Shown one piece after another: positions 1 through 9,846 of a stretch of 64,000 nt of DNA. How positions within the stretch are numbered: the stretch's first letter is position 1; every line of letters begins with the position of its first letter. The position numbers and the translations under genes were made by a program. This DNA is from Persicaria tinctoria (Eukaryota; Streptophyta; Magnoliopsida; Caryophyllales; Polygonaceae), in assembly GCA_037127255.1 (NCBI GenBank), contig JBANSL010000013.1, positions 55,639,688 to 55,703,687 of the forward strand, in the 5' to 3' direction. The notes under the pieces were generated by a model that worked only from the letters and a program-made list of their open reading frames with translations, was not told where the DNA came from and ran no database searches.

Positions 1-62
1 GGGGTCCTCGAGATCGACGAAGCAGCTGAAGACCACACCCGAGCATGTCGAGGACCAGCTAG
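1..62 (+). repeat. 5' LTR of element A, left fragment
   Basis: This stretch matches 25017-25078 in the 3' LTR of A. It is cut at 62 by element B and resumes at 8436. It contains TCGA-NN-TCGA motifs of the U3 cluster. Confidence 0.9.
58..62. repeat. Target site duplication of element B (GCTAG)
   Basis: GCTAG at 58-62 is repeated at 8436-8440 just after element B. The uninterrupted site is present in the other LTR of A at 25074-25078, which proves the insertion and its borders. Confidence 0.95.
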
Positions 63-1346
63 TGTTTTGAGCTGAATCTGCCATGTTTTACAGTAACTTT
101 TATATCGATTTCTGCATGCATTTCATTCACTTGGGCTAAGATAGTACAGAATCTATGTAGTTTATGTTTATTTTCCAAATTATGGAATCTACACCGGTTT
201 CTGTTTAATTCGCAGAAATTGAAACATTTTACAGCAATTCTACAGAAGGTCGGAAAAGCTCGGAAAACCACTACAGAAGCCCAAGGTCAAGGAAGCAACG
301 GAACCTTGATCGAGCAAACCTGATCGAGAAAGCCAGACAACACAGCTCCGGAAGTCTCGACGAACCCTAGTCGAGATCGACGAAGCCCAGACACCACACC
401 CGGAGTCGAGGAGAGAAGCTGACCGAGAAGCTGAGACCGAGAAGCCGAGCAACCCTACTCGATCTCGATGAGCCCTAGTCGAGATCGACAAGCCCCACAA
501 CGCCAGTCCGAGTCCGTGCCGAGGAGAAGCTGCTCGACCAGAGAAGGCCACACCTTACTCGATCTCGACGAACCCTAGTCGAGATCGACGAACCCCAGCG
601 CCAGGCCCGGAGCAGTCGAGAAGAAGAGCTAGTCGACAAGCCGAGGACGAGGACGGCCAGGCAGCATTCGCTACCAGCGACTCAATTCGCTGCAGCGGAC
701 GTCTCGCTGCCGCGGAAATATTCGCTGCCAGCGGGATCTTTGATGGAAAGCATGATCTTTTATGCCTTTATGTGTTACTTTGCATGGTTATCGTTGTGGT
801 GTTGAAACCTTGGCCTTGGAAGTCTTTATATAAATTGATTTCTTTCGTTAAATTTCTGAGTTCTGTGTTTCGAGATTTGCAAATTTAAGTTTCTGTGTTT
901 TACTGTTGTCGAGATAGAGTAGGTTCTTGGTCGATCTCGAGTAGGGGTTGTCGAGATCGAGTTGGCTTGTTGCTTGCTTTCCTGCTTTCTGTTGTCGACG
1001 AACTGCTGTCGACTGCTGTGGTCGATCTCGAGTTGACTCTTGTCGAGATCGACGAGCCCTTTGTCTTTGCTTTTCGTTTTTGCTTTGCTTTATTTCTTGC
1101 TTTGTTCTTTGCTTTTGTTTTTCTGCTTTTATTTCTCTTTCCTTTCTGTTTCTGTCTTTTCTGCTGCTCTGTCTGTGAGAATTTACAGCTACCTAAGAAC
1201 TGCTGACGTGCTTCCTCGTGGATTCGATCCTGACTATTCTCTTACTACAACGGGAGGAAGTCTTGTATTTATTTGCTGAGACAGGGAAGTCAGTCTGAAC
1301 TTTATTTCATATTTATTTCATACTTGACCATCCTCTTGCAACAACA
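63..1346 (+). repeat. 5' LTR of element B, internally deleted
   Basis: It aligns with 6171-8435, but about 990 bp corresponding to roughly 6837-7828 are missing, with the junction near 736. The lost part holds the TATA box and polyadenylation signal. It keeps the TCGA-NN-TCGA pairs (for example 558-589), a CGCTACCAGCG/CGCTGCAGCG pair near 664-694, and a U5 cluster around 905-1055. Confidence 0.93.
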
Positions 1347-1349
1347 AAT

Positions 1350-1367
1350 TGGCGCCGTTGCCGGGGA
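1350..1367 (+). other. Primer binding site of element B (tRNA-Asp type)
   Basis: TGGCGCCGTTGCCGGGGA is a perfect 18-nt complement of the 3' end of plant tRNA-Asp, the primer typical of Athila-type elements. It lies 3 bp after the 5' LTR. Confidence 0.93.
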
Positions 1368-1429
1368 AGCAATCATTCGCGCCTTAGGTAGTTAAATCTC
1401 ACGTCCACTTTGAGTTACTTCGTAGGTGT

Positions 1430-4400
1430 ATGCGCCGTTCTGGTCTACCACCTGAGTTTGACGCCTTAGACGAACCAGAGCGTTACCTACACATCCACTC
1501 TAAACTCAAAAGGATAATGGCGGCCGTTGAAACACAAGAGCAAATGATCGAAAGGCTTACAAGGGAAATAGCCGCCAAAGATGCTGCTCTCGCCACTGAG
1601 AGAGCAGCCGGGGAACATCAAACTGAGCGTGCAAGGCAAGCAGAAGCTGAGCTTGCCCAATATCCAACCACTGCTGAGGATTATATGCATCCAACTCTCG
1701 TCGTGCCTAAATCGGCGATTCTAATCCCTGAAAACTCTTTTGAAATTCGCACTCAATTTTTGATAGAGCTTAAAAATAATGCTTTTAATGGCAAATTTAA
1801 TGAGTACCCTCTTGAACAAATACTTCCCACCCGCCAAAACAGCACTTCTCCGTCAGAAAATCACCGCCTTCAAACAAAAGCAAGGGGAACCACTGGCAAA
1901 GGCATGGGAACGCTACAAGGAGCTGCTGCGATCTTGCCCTACTCATGGACAGCCACCCTACGTCATCCAGGAGATTTTCTTCAACTCTCTGGATCAAATC
2001 ACAAAGGATAGGATCAACCATTATACTCGGTATGAGTATCTGACGATGCCACCAAGCGACGCATGGGGTGTGCTAGAAAAACTCACTAACTACGACAACA
2101 AATATGGGGCTCCTACAAACTATGAGGAGAACTCTTACGCCAGGCCAGCGCCATCTATGCCACTCTATGAGCTAGCAAAAGAAATTGACCCAGATGTCAG
2201 GGAGCAGTTCTACAGAGACCAGAATCGCAAGCTCCTCAAGCAAGTCAAATATCTATCTGTCAACCAGTCTTGCATTGAATGCGGATCACAGAGGCACACC
2301 ACTACTGAGTGCCCACACACCGAGCAAGTCAGGATAGCAGAAACACATGAGCAGGCAGCCTATGCTGGGGGTCCAAATCGCTACATGGGAGACCAACGAC
2401 CCTACCAACCACAGTGGAACCAAGGTCCTCCTAGGAATCCCCCACTCTACAGAGCTCCAGGACATCCAGAAAGGGATCAAAAGAAAGATGATCTGCAGCT
2501 GATCCTTGAAGAGATGCGTCGTAATCAGGGCACCATCAATAACCAATTCCAGAATATTACTACAAAGTTTGGGGAATTGGACATCTGGAAAAGGGGAATA
2601 GAAACGCAGATGGGTCAAATCGCTGCCCAGATCCCACGACCATCCGGACAACTCCCTGGGCAAACTGAACCAAACCCTAAGGGGAAAACCGGACACATCG
2701 CTGCTATAAAACTCAGGAGTGGACATAAACTGCAAGAGCCAGAGGTCGGAAAGCAGCAAAACGACGAGGAACAGCAAGTCGACCTCGACAAACCTGTGGT
2801 CGATCTCGACGAAGGCCTCGTCGATCTCAAGGAGAATCTGCAAAAATCTTCGTCTACACCACACATCAACTCGACTACGCCCAACCTGGTCGATGTCGAC
2901 AAGACCCTAGTCGATGTCGAGGAGCCCCTGGTCGACATAGAGCAGCCTGCAGCACCTCCGACGTCTGTTCTGGCTCCGAATCAGAAAAAGAAGCTGCCTT
3001 TCCCCACAAAATCTCTAAAGGACCCGGCAGAAAAGAAATTTCAGCGCTTCATCAAGATGCTTCAGAAACTCAACGTCACTATCCCCTTCACAGAAGCTCT
3101 CAATGAAATGCCATCTTATGTCAAGTTCCTGAAGCAGATTTTGAGCAAAAAGCGATCGATGGCTGAAATCACAGAGGAATGCAGCCATCTGGACATATTG
3201 GAGAAGAGGCCGGATCCAGGTAAGTTTGCTATAACTATTGGATTTGGTCCATACAAAATTAATGCCCTATGTGATCTTGGAGCTAGTGTGAGTATAATGC
3301 CTTTAACGATTTGGTCCAAGATTAAGATAGGTACCCTAGAGCCTGTGGATGCTAGACTTTACATGGCCAACAACACTGTGGTCATTCCAACAGGCATGGT
3401 GGACAACGTCCCTGTACAAGTAGGTAAATTCTTTGTCGCTACTGATTTCTTAGTTGTTGATATGCAAGAGGATCCTGCTTGTCCAATTATTCTAGGAAGA
3501 CCATTCTTGGCGACGGTGGATGCCAACATAAGCGTAAGGAAAGGAGTGCTCACCTTCAACATCAGCGATGAGGTAATTGAGTATTTCTTTAATAAAACTG
3601 AAAGGCATACAGGTCCAATGGAAGAGGTCAGATCTATCTCAGCTGGCTACATCACCTGCGGGGAACCCAAGGTCAGAAATATGACCCCTGAGGAGCTGGA
3701 AAAGAGGGACATGGAGGCCCAGGTGGAGGAGATCATGGCAATCCTCAAGGAGAACACAGAGAATCCAATCGACACAGACCAAGGTAAGTCATTGTGGATT
3801 AATTATTTTTCGAATGCCTTGACAGGAACTAAGTATGGGGTCAACATCGACCAAGGCTCCTCGACATCGAGTGGAACCCTAGTCGATCTCGACCAGACCA
3901 AGGAGACTCCACCAGCACCAGCATCGTCGAGCAGCGAACCAGACAAACCAGGCTCGTCGATCTCGACCACTCTTGTCGAGGTCGACCACCAATTGGCCAA
4001 TCCAACTTCGCCCTCCTCGACGTTACCGAAGCCAGAGCCCTCGTCGAGATCGACTACCATAGTCGAGATCGACCAAGATCCTCGGGCACCGACTTCCTTG
4101 ACGCTGAGACCACCAGAGCAAGGATCCTCGTCGATCTCGACTAAGCTTGTCGAGATCGACCATCACCCAGCGCCACAAGATCCGCCTTCCTCGATGAGCA
4201 AGCCACCAGGAGCAGAACCCTTGTCGAGGTCGACCAGTCTTGTCGAGATCGACAAGCCATCGTCTTCGTCGACTTCTGCATCTGCGAACAGACCACCACC
4301 AGAACCTGCAGTCTTGTCGAGATCGACTATCCCTAGTCGAGATCGACCAAATACAGTAGCCCCCGATTCCGTCTCTGCGAAGGTAAGTCAAGGTATGGAT

Positions 4401-4685
4401 CTTTCTTCTCCTATTTCCATTAAAGATTTATCTATACATGGGAGAGGTCTGCCTTGGTATGTGCGTTTATGCAGGATTTCCAATGATGAGCCTAAGGAGT
4501 ATGAAGTTGGAGACAAGCTCTATGTCTCTAAATCAAAGGATCATTGGTTTCCCAACAAATTTAACAAGAAGCGGATGAGACCTTTCGTGGTGAACAAGAT
4601 CCATTCTGGAGGACTACAGCTGATGGACAAGAATGGAGTCTTATTTGAGGCCCAAGCTACATGGGCCCTGCAGATGCCACCTTGA
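1430..4685 (+). pseudogene. gag-protease of element B, frameshifted, with an integrase-tail remnant
   Basis: The frame opens at 1430 (MRRSGLPPEF) with an N-terminal coiled-coil-like region. A deletion near 1818, relative to A (about 10226-10410), removes about 60 codons and shifts the frame; the rest is open to 4685. Seen in order: Gag core (about 1824-2100), a zinc knuckle C-x2-C-x4-H-x4-C near 2274-2316, an acidic linker made of LVDLD/VEID repeats (2776-2945), a retropepsin-like domain with DLGASVSIMP (about 3273-3302) and ILGRPF (about 3490), then a long Ser/Thr-rich tract built from the same DNA repeat (3840-4345). The last about 60 residues (GDKLYVSKSKDHWFPNKF..RPFVV) resemble the C-terminal domain of Athila integrase. 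Reverse transcriptase, RNase H and the DDE core are absent, which suggests an internal pol deletion in the ancestor. Confidence 0.85.
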
Positions 4686-6170
4686 GCATAAATGGAAAGT
4701 CGGCCTAGCGACTATAAAATCTAGAGCATGTACATAGACTTTTTAGGACTTCGTGAGACTTTGTTGTTTTGTTTTGGTTTTGAACACTTTTAGTCTTGCT
4801 ATTATGGGTATATGTCTTCTACTTTTCAGGTCCATGGATAGAACCAAGTCTTACTCGGCCTAGGAGGTGCTCCAGTCGAAATTTTGAGGCTCTGCACATC
4901 TGTCTTGTGAGTTTCTTTCTTTACCCTTACCTTGTTTTTTTTATATATAGTGAGGACACTGTAATGTTTAAGTATGGGGTGGGGGAAGGGCTTACATTAT
5001 GCATATTTGATTTATTTGACATTACTTGTGCATTATTGCTTAGAATTGCTACATGGCTATTTTGGAATGCATTATTGATTTATGTGCTTATATGCATGAT
5101 TTCCAAAAATTTAAAGAAAAATGACCCCCATTGAAAATTGAAAATTTTGAAATAATGTCATGGAAGCTCTATTGAACTCGACGATGCAAAATTGGATTCA
5201 TTAGAGATATAGCATGAAATTGCCTAGTAAAGGGAAGTCACAATGAAGTGCATATTTTCTTGAAAACCATAAAAGGAGGTAAAATTTGAAGTTGCTTTTG
5301 ACATGTTGCATGATAAGATGATGGAGGACTTTATATTTCCATATAATGCTCATTGCTTGAAATCCTAGCCTTACCTATGCTTATGCATCACAAAAGCCAT
5401 ATTGTGCCTTATTTCAATTATTGCTCCACATGATCTAAAATATTATCATTCTTTACCTTATCCAGGGATTATGTTGAGAATAATGTTACATTACGGAGAA
5501 TATCATATGGTGTTTGTGTTGTGATTATTATATTTAGAGTTTGGAAGGAAATTGTTTAAAATATATGGAAAATTTAATGAGTGAAAAAAAATCCAATCAC
5601 CTCAGGAGATAAAGGTAGATTGACCCTGCTCTCTGAGATAATAGTTTGGAGAGATGGGACACATTGTGAGGAGTCCAAAGCACTAAGTATCCGGGGCCAT
5701 TCATGACACCCATGTTTGCGACTCGCGAGAAGGCAGTGCTGAGGTTAGAGAGGTAAAAGCATTATCGTTGATAAAAGCATTATGAAAGGTGATGAAATTT
5801 ATGAAAAGGGATGTGGAAATTGAAGTTTGGAAATACTCCATTTCCCCGGATCATTAGCACCACATTGCCAAAAATTTCCCACCTTTTAGCCTTTTACCAA
5901 TCTACTCCTTCATGAGCCTAAATTAAAGTCTTCTTGATTATCAATGCTTGGTCATATAACTTGTTTTTTGCATAACCCTCCTTTTGTGAGTAGATGTTGC
6001 TCTTTAAATTGCACATGCATGAATTTATGACACTAGTACCTTTTCGAGAATGGTAATTGATTGCAGGGTTATATAAGAATGAATCTGATATGTTGAGAGT
6101 TTTGAATTCTTCCCCTGAATGACAAAAAAAAGTATTGCTTGAGGACAAGCAAGCTTAAGTATGGGGTGTT
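4686..6170 (+). other. 3' non-coding region of element B with two hairpin plus purine-tract modules
   Basis: No convincing gene. The first module has a hairpin with an AGGA loop at about 4947-4963 followed by a G-rich tract at 4971-4990. The second, at the LTR border, has a perfect 7-bp stem TTGCTTG/CAAGCAA with AGGA loop (6135-6152) and AAGTATGGGGTG (6157-6168), the probable plus-strand primer. The same two modules occur in A, F and C. Confidence 0.75.
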
Positions 6171-8435
6171 TGTTGTGAGCTGAATCTGCCATGTTTTACA
6201 GTAACTTTTATATCGATTTCTGCATGCATTTCATTCACTTGGGCTAAGATAGTACAGAATCTATGTAGTTAATGTTTATTTGCCAAATTATGGAATCTAC
6301 ACCAGTTTCTGTTTAATTCGCAGAAATCGAAACATTTTACAGCAATTCTACAGAAGGTCGGAAAAGCTCGGAAAAACACTACAGAAGCCCAAGGTCAAGG
6401 AAGCAACGGAACCTTGATCGAGAAAACCTGATCGAGAAAGCCAGACAACACAGCTCCGGAAGTCTACTCGATCTCGACGAACCCTAGTCGAGATCGACGA
6501 AGCCCAGACACCACACCCGGAGTCGAGGAGAGAAGCTGACCGAGAAGCCGAGACCGAGAAGCCGAGCAACCCTACTCGATCTCGACGAGCCCTAGTCGAG
6601 ATCGACAAGCCCCACAACGCCTGTCCGAGTCCGTGCCGAGGAGAAGCTGCTCGACCAGAGAAGGCCACACCTTACTCGATCTCGACGAACCCTAGTCGAG
6701 ATCGACGAAGCCCAGCGCCAGGCCCGGAGCAGTCGAGAAGAAGAGCTAGTCGACAAGCCGAGGACGAGGACGGCCAGGCAGCATTCGCTACCAGCGACTC
6801 AATTCGCTGCAGCGGACGTCTCGCTGCCAGCGGGATGCACCAAGACGACGGAGCTCGCCAACTCGCTCCAGCGGAAATGGGTTCTCGCACCCGCGGATCA
6901 AAGCTCCCGCTGCAGCAGAAGAAGCAACTCGCGGAAGCGGAAGGGAAGACCCTTGTCGAGGTCGACTAAGCCTTGTCGAGGTCGACGAGCACCAGGAGCC
7001 AAGACTGAGCCACATCGAGCAGAGCTAGCCAGGAAGTCCAGTCGACGCTCCACCCTACTCGAGGTCGACGAGCTCTTGTCGATGTCGAGTAGACCAGTGT
7101 CCAGAAACGCGTCGACGAAGACCTGTCCTAGTCGAGTTGGGATTCCTTGGGGCCGAAGGAGGAAGATTCTATCCAAATACATCAAGTCTATCTATGGAAG
7201 AGGAGTTCTACACATTGGAAGATAAATTACCTAATTTAGACATAGTTTTCCTTAGTTGATTTATTTCCTTAAAACAATTTATTTATCTTTTAGCAAATTA
7301 GAAATAATTTTAGATATAGATAGATATCTTCTTTCCTTGAATAGAAAGGGTTAGAAGCCTATAAATAAAGCCCATGGGGCTCAGTTTTATGGATATTCAA
7401 TTTGGAGAGAGAGACAGTTCCACATAGAGGTTTAGAGAATTCGAAGGTTTTAAGGTTTTGGCAGTTTACGAGAGTTGATTGCCAGGATTGTAAAGGCTTT
7501 GAATTTAGTTAATGCAAGTAGTTTTCTTTTCATCAATCAATGTCTGTTATTGCAATGAGGCGTGAGTAGTTCACCCACTTCTGGGGCTGGGGTGAGCCCG
7601 ACGGTGGCTATGTGAGGCGATGCGATAAAGGTCAGATCTTTTTGTGCAATTCATTTTCTATCCCTATGAGCATGATTCTTTTGCGAGAGTTGAAGGTGAT
7701 CCTTGTTTGTGTTATTGAAGCGAAAGTGATCTTAATACAACTTGGATTAATTATGTGAAAAAGGGTTACTAACAATTAGGGTTTATGTGAAAGCCTCTAT
7801 ATGCCTATTTGTTAATGACGAAAGTTATTTGATGGAAAGCATGATCTTTTATGCCTTTATGTGTTACTTTGCATGGTTATCGTTGTGGTGTTGAAACCCT
7901 GGCCTTGGAAGTCTTTATATAAATTGATTTCTTTCGTTAAATTTCTGAGTTCTGTGTTTCGAGATTTGCAAATTTAAGTTTCTATGTTTTACTGTTGTCG
8001 AGATAGAGTAGGCTCTTGGTCAATCTCGAGTAGGGGTTGTCGAGATCGAGTTGGCTTGTTGCTTGCTTTCCTGCTTTCTGTTGTCGACGAACTGCTGTCG
8101 ACTGCTGTGGTCGATCTCGAGTTGACTCTTGTCGAGATCGACGAGCCCTTTGTCTTTGCTTTTCGTTTTTGCTTTGCTTTATTTCTTGCTTTGTTCTTTG
8201 CTTTTGTTTTTCTGCTTTTATTTCTCTTTCCTTTCTGTTTCTGTCTTTTCTGCTGCTCTGTCTGTGAGAATTTACAGCTACCTAAGAACTGCTGACGTGC
8301 TTCCTCGTGGATTCGATCCTGACTATTCTCTTACTACAACGGGAGGAAGTCTTGTATTTATTTGCTGAGACAGGGAAGTCAGTCTGAACTTTATTTCATA
8401 TTTATTTCATACTTGACCATCCTCTTGCAACAACA
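6171..8435 (+). repeat. 3' LTR of element B, full length
   Basis: Starts TGTTGTGAGC and ends ACAACA, 2265 bp. It holds two kinds of paired palindromes side by side: TCGA-NN-TCGA pairs (about 6470-6720 and 6955-6986) and CGCTACCAGCG/CGCTGCAGCG (about 6785-6815). The TATA box is at 7360-7367 and the U5 motif cluster at about 7995-8145. Confidence 0.93.
7360..7367 (+). promoter_or_regulatory. TATA box and overlapping AATAAA in the 3' LTR of B
   Basis: TATAAATA followed by AAAG and CCCATGGGGCT marks the U3/R region. The same sequence occurs in the LTRs of A (8760), F (about 38814) and S2 (about 50816), so it is the family core promoter. AATAAA at 7364-7369 could be the polyadenylation signal. 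Confidence 0.75.
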
Positions 8436-9764
8436 GCTAGCCGAGACGCACCAGTCGATCGACAATCCTACTCGAGATCGAGTAGACCTTTGTCGAGATC
8501 GAGGAGACTTCCAGAGACGCGTTACGCGGTTTGATCAATTCTACTCGGTGTGGGATCACTTGGGCTCGAAGTTTGCCGAATTCTATCCGATTTATCAAGA
8601 TACATCATGGAAGGAGAAGATCTATCCACTTTAAGACTTTTAGATATATTTCCCTTTTTGATTTAAATTCTTTGTTGCTTTTATTTATCATTATGCTTTT
8701 AGATATAGTTTTAGATATAGATAAAGATTTCTATCCTTGAGTAGCAAGGTTTAGAAGCCTATAAATAAAGCCCATGGGGCTGATTTTATATTAATTCAAT
8801 TTGGGAGAGAAGTAAGTAGGAGAAGTAGAGAGAGAGAGAGTGAGCGGCCGATTGGAGTTGTGAAGCGAGAGCGGAATTGGCTTCAAGCGGTTGTAAACTT
8901 TGGTTTATTTTAATGCAATTAGTTTTCTTTCAATCGATGTCTGAGTTTGCGATGAAGCGCGAGTATTCCACCCACTTCTAGGGTTGGGGCGAGCCCGACG
9001 ATAGCCATGCGTGTTTGAGGTAAAGACCCGACTTTTATCGTGTTTTGAGCATCTACTACTTGTTTATGTGTTTATTACCCGTCTAATGGAGATCCATGCT
9101 AACAACTTGGATTGTAAACATAAAATTAGTAGAGACAATTAGGGTTTCTTGAAAGAGTTGTCTAATTGTTGGGAAAGGCGAAAGCTTGTCCTTTGATGCA
9201 ATTTACATGATTATCTATTTATCTCTGCTTTATGCATGCTTGGTTATTGTTGTTGCAAACCCCAATCTTGGAAGTCTTTTACATTAAGTTTAGTTCGAAA
9301 TCCCAAAGCACTTGTCTTTATTTTCTTTCGTTTCGTTTTAAGTTTTCTGCCCTTACTCGATCTCGACCAAGGCTGGTCGACCTCGAGTTACTGATCTTCG
9401 ATCTAGCATCGTTGTGGCTTCTGTGTGCAGGTACTCGACAAATCCCAACTCGACGTCGACGAAGCCTACTCGATATTGAGTACCCTCTAGTCGATATCGA
9501 CGAGCCCCTGTGCTTGCTGCTGCGCTGTGTTCGACTGTCCGATCTTCTGTCGACTAACCTAGTCGAGATCGAGGACCCTGTTGTCGACTTCTGTGAGATT
9601 TTTCCGCTGCCTAGGATCCACTGACATGCTTCCTCGTGGATCGATCCTGACTTTTCGCTGCTGCATCAGGAGGAGGTCTTGTAATTATTTGCAAGGGACG
9701 GAATCTGGTTTGCTGTGATTTATTTCTATTTTATTATTGCAAGTCTCGATTTCCTCATACAAAA
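8436..9764 (+). repeat. 5' LTR of element A, right fragment
   Basis: Continues the LTR interrupted at 62 and matches 25074-26112, with about 290 bp more than the 3' copy. It keeps the TATA box (8760-8767) that the 3' LTR lost. U5 holds palindrome pairs such as 9356-9387 (8-bp spacer). It ends at about 9764 with ACAAAA in place of ACAACA. Confidence 0.92.
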
Positions 9765-9766
9765 AT

Positions 9767-9784
9767 TGGCGTCGTTGCCGGGGA
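9767..9784 (+). other. Primer binding site of element A (tRNA-Asp type)
   Basis: TGGCGTCGTTGCCGGGGA, one mismatch (T for C at position 6) to the tRNA-Asp complement seen perfectly in element B. Confidence 0.88.
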
Positions 9785-9846
9785 GGCTATCATTCGCGCC
9801 TTAAGTAGTTAAATCTCACATCTGCTTTGATTTACTATACAGGTGT

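Larger units (their letters stand above)
63..8435 (+). mobile_element. Element B: pol-less Athila-type LTR retrotransposon nested in the LTR of A
   Basis: B is complete: 5' LTR 63-1346, tRNA-Asp primer site 1350-1367, gag-protease 1430-4685, 3' non-coding region 4686-6170, 3' LTR 6171-8435, and a 5-bp TSD. LTRs begin TGTT and end ACAACA. The two LTRs differ in length by about 1 kb because the 5' copy has lost an internal segment. The coding part lacks reverse transcriptase, RNase H and integrase core, so B is non-autonomous. Confidence 0.93.

Noticed and set aside
895..1279. Overlapping open frames in the 5' LTR of B (and 7984-8368 in the 3' LTR) encoding Cys/Phe/Leu-rich peptides
   Set aside because: They lie in U5 over a TTTGCTTT-rich stretch, exist only because stops are rare there, and match no protein family.
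2286..2864. Long minus-strand open frames opposite the gag-protease genes of A, B and F
   Set aside because: They mirror the real coding frame and recur in each copy at the same place; no family resemblance.
2776..2945. VDLD/VEID repeats taken as a protein repeat domain
   Set aside because: The same DNA words are present in non-coding LTRs and are read in other frames elsewhere, so the peptide repeat is most likely a by-product of the DNA repeat.
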